NCBI RefSeq assembly: GCF_018413465.1
Contig: NZ_JAHCDK010000006.1
Span: forward strand, 62,001-126,000
From: Flavobacterium sp. CYK-55
GTDB taxonomy: Bacteria; Bacteroidota; Bacteroidia; Flavobacteriales; Flavobacteriaceae
Direction of reading: 5' to 3'
Length of the DNA stretch: 64,000 bases
Position 1 is the first letter of the stretch, and each line of letters starts with the position of its first letter. Below the pieces are notes generated by a model that was not told where the DNA came from, did not search any database, and worked only from the letters and a program-made list of their open reading frames with translations. The translations under genes were made by a program, and so were the position numbers. Shown here one piece after another: positions 60,622-64,000 of this stretch.

Positions 60622-61812
60622 ATGAAAAAAATACTCCTCTTGCTTGGTTTTTTTGCCTTGTTTTCTTGTTCGAATGATTCAGGTTCTGACAACCAAACCA
60701 ATCCGCCTGATCCGGAGCCGGACAGATCTACGGTGGTTACTCTTGAGCCTGATTATATGGTGGGCGGAGTAAAACTAAACGGCGAAATTACCCATTTGGG
60801 CGACGGCTATTCGCGGAGGGGGTTTTGTTGGAGTCTTAATTTGAATCCGGTTATTGACGACAACTATATCACTACTGACGGTAGTGGCGAAGGGCCGTTT
60901 TTTGCTACTGTTGACTATTATACTTTGCCTTTAGAAAGCACATTTAACATCAGGGCTTTTGTAGATCCGCTGGGTTCAAACCAAACCGTATACGGCAACA
61001 ACATTACCATTCATACCCCAAAAGTTTATGAACTTACGGTGGCTCCGGTAAAAGACATTGAATCAGAAATAGCTACATTCAGCGGTTCTATTTTAAGCAA
61101 TGACCCTGCTCTTCACAGTACCATTGCACACAAAGGGTTTTGCATCAGTACCTCGGCTACGCCTACGCTTGACAATTCAATTCTTTGGGAAAGCCCAAAT
61201 ACCACTTTAGGTAATTTTCAGTTTTCGGTCAATAACCTATCGAGGAACACCACTTATTATGTGCGTTCGTTTGGTTATAATACAACTACAAATGTATACT
61301 ACAGCACCGATGTGGTTACCTTTAAAACAAGCGGTTATATTGGTGTTTCAGGAGGTTATGTGCTGTATGACAAAGGAAGCTACAGCAACGGATGGAGGTA
61401 TTTAGAAATAGCACCCAATGATGCCACCTACAATGGTTCAAATTTGATGAAATGGGGTTGCCCAACCATCTCAATCATGCAAACCTCAACCGAAGTAGGT
61501 ACCGGTCTTGAAAACACCAACAGAATTATTCAATATTGCAGTGATGCAAATTGCGCTGCCAGAGTTTGCAGCAACTATTCTATCAATGGAGTGGACGATT
61601 GGTTTTTGCCCTCAAAAGGAGAATTATACCTGATGATGTCAAGCTTAAACGGATTGGTTAATTTTGGAGACAACATCAACCAAACCCATTGGAGTTCATC
61701 TGAATACGATGCCGGTACCGCCCATTTGGTGAATACCTATTATAATTTCGGGCCGGCCTTTGGTATCTCTAAAAATTTAGGCAACTTAGTAAGACCTATG
61801 AGACGATTTTAA
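60622..61812 (+). CDS. Lipoprotein with Fn3-like domains and a C-terminal DUF1566/Lcl-type domain
   Basis: 396 residues. Lipobox LLLGFFALFSCSND (Cys16). Two Fn3-like beta domains (about 40-135 and 138-235; RRGFCWSLNLNPVID and KGFCISTSATPTLD are the paired repeats). The C-terminal domain (about 245-396) has GWRYLEIAPND, ANGVDDWFLPSKGELYLM and HWSSSEYD, the DUF1566 (Lcl-type, formylglycine-enzyme-like) pattern. A surface lipoprotein is likely; function unknown. Confidence 0.8.
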   Translation: MKKILLLLGFFALFSCSNDSGSDNQTNPPDPEPDRSTVVTLEPDYMVGGVKLNGEITHLGDGYSRRGFCWSLNLNPVIDDNYITTDGSGEGPFFATVDYYTLPLESTFNIRAFVDPLGSNQTVYGNNITIHTPKVYELTVAPVKDIESEIATFSGSILSNDPALHSTIAHKGFCISTSATPTLDNSILWESPNTTLGNFQFSVNNLSRNTTYYVRSFGYNTTTNVYYSTDVVTFKTSGYIGVSGGYVLYDKGSYSNGWRYLEIAPNDATYNGSNLMKWGCPTISIMQTSTEVGTGLENTNRIIQYCSDANCAARVCSNYSINGVDDWFLPSKGELYLMMSSLNGLVNFGDNINQTHWSSSEYDAGTAHLVNTYYNFGPAFGISKNLGNLVRPMRRF

Positions 61813-62111
61813 AACGCATGGGGCTGTGGTTGTTTGATAAAACCCGGTGGCCACTCATGGGATGAGCCATCTTGAACGCCAAAATGCCATTGACCCAGGG
61901 GACTTGTATCAAATGGATTCTAGAGTATCTGGATCAAAGCCAATTTGTTTTTAAAACTCAAGACTTAAGCTCAAGCGTTTGCCCTGATTTTTTAGCTCAA
62001 AATTCTGCCTAATTCCCTGAAAACAAACGGGTAATATTTTTAAGTTATCACCCCAGAAGAATCATATTTTATTACTACTTTCGCTTGATTTTGTTCAAAA
62101 AAAGACGCACA
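61813..62111. other. Intergenic region before the FG-GAP gene
   Basis: 299 bp with no convincing gene. TACTTTCG at 62076-62083 may be the -7 box of the next gene (one base off). Otherwise nothing recognised. Confidence 0.5.
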
Positions 62112-64000
62112 ATGCAAAAATATATACTAGGGGCTTTATGCTTGTTTTTTTATCAATCAATACACGCTCAAGGTTACGAGCCTCGGGTTGTGATTGATGA
62201 TTCCTTTGGGATGACTCGGCCCAATGAAACGCAAATTGCCGATGTTGACCATGATGGCTTTTTGGATATCATTGCGGCCGGAAATGACAAAATAGCTTGG
62301 TTCAAAAGCAGCAACGGAACCGGCAATTATACCCGAGGCAAAATAGTAAACGACAATTTTTCAAGTTATACTGATTTGGCCACCGGCGATATTGACAATG
62401 ACGGCGATATAGACATAGCGTTTTCTTGCTGGGGCAACAACATCCAAAACTTTTATTGGTGTAAAAACACTGACGGACAAGGCAACTTTGGAACGCCGAC
62501 TTTATTGGTTTCAGGCGGATTGTTTTCAAACAATAAAATACAAATTGTTGATGTAGATGCCGATAATGATTTGGACATTATGATTTCAAGCATAACTTAT
62601 TTGTCTTTTTTTGAAAACACCACCGGCACCGGTACCTTTACAGAGCGATTGATTGCGGGCTCGCACACAAGCTCAGCCACGAGCGTGTCAAAATTTGTAG
62701 CCCGAAACGTTGATAGTGAACCCCGAGCCGAAATCATTACGGTGGTGAACGGCGTTTTGAATTGTTATAAAATTAATCCGAACTATACTGTTAGCTTGGT
62801 TGATTCTATTACCTCAAATGCTTTTTCAGACACTTATGAAGTGGTTGACCTCAACAATGACGGTTTTCAGGATATTGTAACTTCCTATTCAAACGGGAAT
62901 ACCAAAAAACTACAATGGTTTAAAAACTTGACCGGCGCGGGTGTTTTCGGGACGGCACAAAACATGGTCAACATGCCGTCAAACGCCTCAACCAACGGCA
63001 ACGGCAACGACGAGAAAAGGGTCATTGCCCTTGCTGATTTAGACAACGACAACAAGCCCGACATTGTGCACATTGATTCAAATATTGCCAGTGCCCATTG
63101 GTACAAGAATATGGGCAACGGGGTTTTTAGCATGCAGCAATTGTTGATCACTACCCAACAAAACATACGCGATGTAAAAATCATTGATGCCAACCAAGAC
63201 GGATTTAACGATATCTTGTTAACGGTGCGCGGCGAGGACAAAATTGTGTGGTATAAAAACACCAACGGAGCCGGAACTTTCGGCACTGAAAACCCCATTA
63301 CCTACATTTGTTATGTGCCCAACAGTGTTGATTATGGCGATATTGATCACGATGGTGATTATGACCTGGTTTCGTCATCAGGCTCTGACGGCAAATTGGC
63401 CTGGTATAAAAACACCGACGGCCTGGGTGGTTTTTCAGAGCCACAGCAGGTAATTGTTCGCAATTTGGCCTCGGCCGGCAATGCACAATTGGGCGATATC
63501 GACAACGATGGCGATTTGGATGTTGTGGCCACTTCTTGGTATCAGAATTCAGGTAACTTCAGCACGATTGTTTGGTATAAAAACAGCGATGGACAAGGTA
63601 CTTTTAACAACCCACAAGTGGTGGTTTCAAATACTGAGCAAATCCTCAAAATAAAATTAACCGATATTGACCAAGACCAAGACTTGGACATTGTTTGTGG
63701 TTCATACAACAACATACTCACCTTGTATAAAAACAACGGAAACGGAACCTTTGCCGCTCCGGTGGTTTTTTCAACCCTAACCAACAATATGTATTTGCTG
63801 GATTTGGTGGTTGCAGACTTGGATAATGACAACGACTCAGATGTATTGGTGAGTTTTAACAACAACGAAATTGCTTGGTACGAAAACACCGATGGTTTAG
63901 GGAATCTCACCACCAAGCGTGTAATTGTACCGTCGATGTTTTACCCGATGAGTCTTTTTGCCGCCGATATTGATGGCGATAATTTAAAAGAGGTGATTTT
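62112..64000 (+). CDS. Secreted FG-GAP/VCBS-repeat protein (partial)
   Basis: Open at the right edge; about 630 residues visible from the ATG at 62112 (MQKYILGALCLFFYQSIHAQ, signal peptide). Repeated FG-GAP/VCBS units, such as ADVDHDGFLDIIAAGNDKIAW, DIDNDGDIDIAF and DLDNDNKPDIVHID, each with the calcium-type DxDxDG loop, separated by TWYKNTDGxG-type strands. At least nine units are visible. Such proteins form seven-bladed propellers and usually end in a T9SS domain in this group; that end is outside the window. Confidence 0.85.
   Translation, partial: MQKYILGALCLFFYQSIHAQGYEPRVVIDDSFGMTRPNETQIADVDHDGFLDIIAAGNDKIAWFKSSNGTGNYTRGKIVNDNFSSYTDLATGDIDNDGDIDIAFSCWGNNIQNFYWCKNTDGQGNFGTPTLLVSGGLFSNNKIQIVDVDADNDLDIMISSITYLSFFENTTGTGTFTERLIAGSHTSSATSVSKFVARNVDSEPRAEIITVVNGVLNCYKINPNYTVSLVDSITSNAFSDTYEVVDLNNDGFQDIVTSYSNGNTKKLQWFKNLTGAGVFGTAQNMVNMPSNASTNGNGNDEKRVIALADLDNDNKPDIVHIDSNIASAHWYKNMGNGVFSMQQLLITTQQNIRDVKIIDANQDGFNDILLTVRGEDKIVWYKNTNGAGTFGTENPITYICYVPNSVDYGDIDHDGDYDLVSSSGSDGKLAWYKNTDGLGGFSEPQQVIVRNLASAGNAQLGDIDNDGDLDVVATSWYQNSGNFSTIVWYKNSDGQGTFNNPQVVVSNTEQILKIKLTDIDQDQDLDIVCGSYNNILTLYKNNGNGTFAAPVVFSTLTNNMYLLDLVVADLDNDNDSDVLVSFNNNEIAWYENTDGLGNLTTKRVIVPSMFYPMSLFAADIDGDNLKEVI

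Overview
The window reads as a chromosome segment of a flavobacterium (phylum Bacteroidota, family Flavobacteriaceae). Supporting signs are several proteins ending in type IX secretion (T9SS) sorting domains, a SprA-plug-type T9SS protein, DUF5686 and DUF5916 outer-membrane proteins, and promoters of the Bacteroidota type (TTTG, about 18 bp, TAnnTTTG). No rRNA, CRISPR array or insertion sequence was seen.

Left host flank (1-7720): partial DUF5686 protein, pdhB, a secreted six-repeat 'WW' beta-propeller candidate, etfB-etfA, a bifunctional-nuclease-family protein and thyA. Right host flank (33545-64000): tRNA-Gly(TCC), L,D-transpeptidase, DUF5916 protein, gpmI, a TetR-ABC-HlyD-TolC export operon, a CoA hydrolase/transferase, map, a methyltransferase, T9SS plug protein, apaG, pruA, a T9SS-exported protein, rsmG, a desaturase, an aminotransferase, a Crp/Fnr regulator, an unknown protein behind an 11-bp-phased repeat array, a TPR-LuxR regulator, a six-gene redox operon (pirin, GNAT, OsmC, 4Fe-4S, membrane protein, FMN reductase), a DUF1566-type lipoprotein and a partial FG-GAP protein.

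Between them lies a 25.8-kb AT-rich integrated element (about 7723-33589). It is bounded by a 46-bp direct repeat of the 3' part of the tRNA-Gly gene, with a tyrosine integrase beside the intact tRNA. Its left third (8340-16429, plus strand) carries three secreted proteins: an esterase lipoprotein, a glycoside-hydrolase-like T9SS protein and a giant five-repeat T9SS protein. The rest is on the minus strand and looks like a compact temperate virus. It has a control/replication block (27.6-30.8 kb) loaded with ATTGCAAT palindromes and a 10-bp-phased repeat array. It then has a structural-type operon of small beta-rich, basic and single-membrane-span proteins headed by a transglutaminase-like enzyme. 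A lysis cassette follows (GH19 endolysin, holin-like protein, and a lipoprotein with a C-terminal membrane segment that fits a unimolecular spanin). Last come an ArdC-like metallopeptidase fused to a RecA-like ATPase with a QLDLF clamp-binding-type motif, and a 54-residue very basic protein.

No terminase, portal, HK97-type capsid, tail, relaxase or type IV secretion gene was recognised. The best working reading is therefore a temperate tailless, probably membrane-containing phage of an undescribed or poorly described group. This rests on gene-by-gene reading only; no database search was possible.
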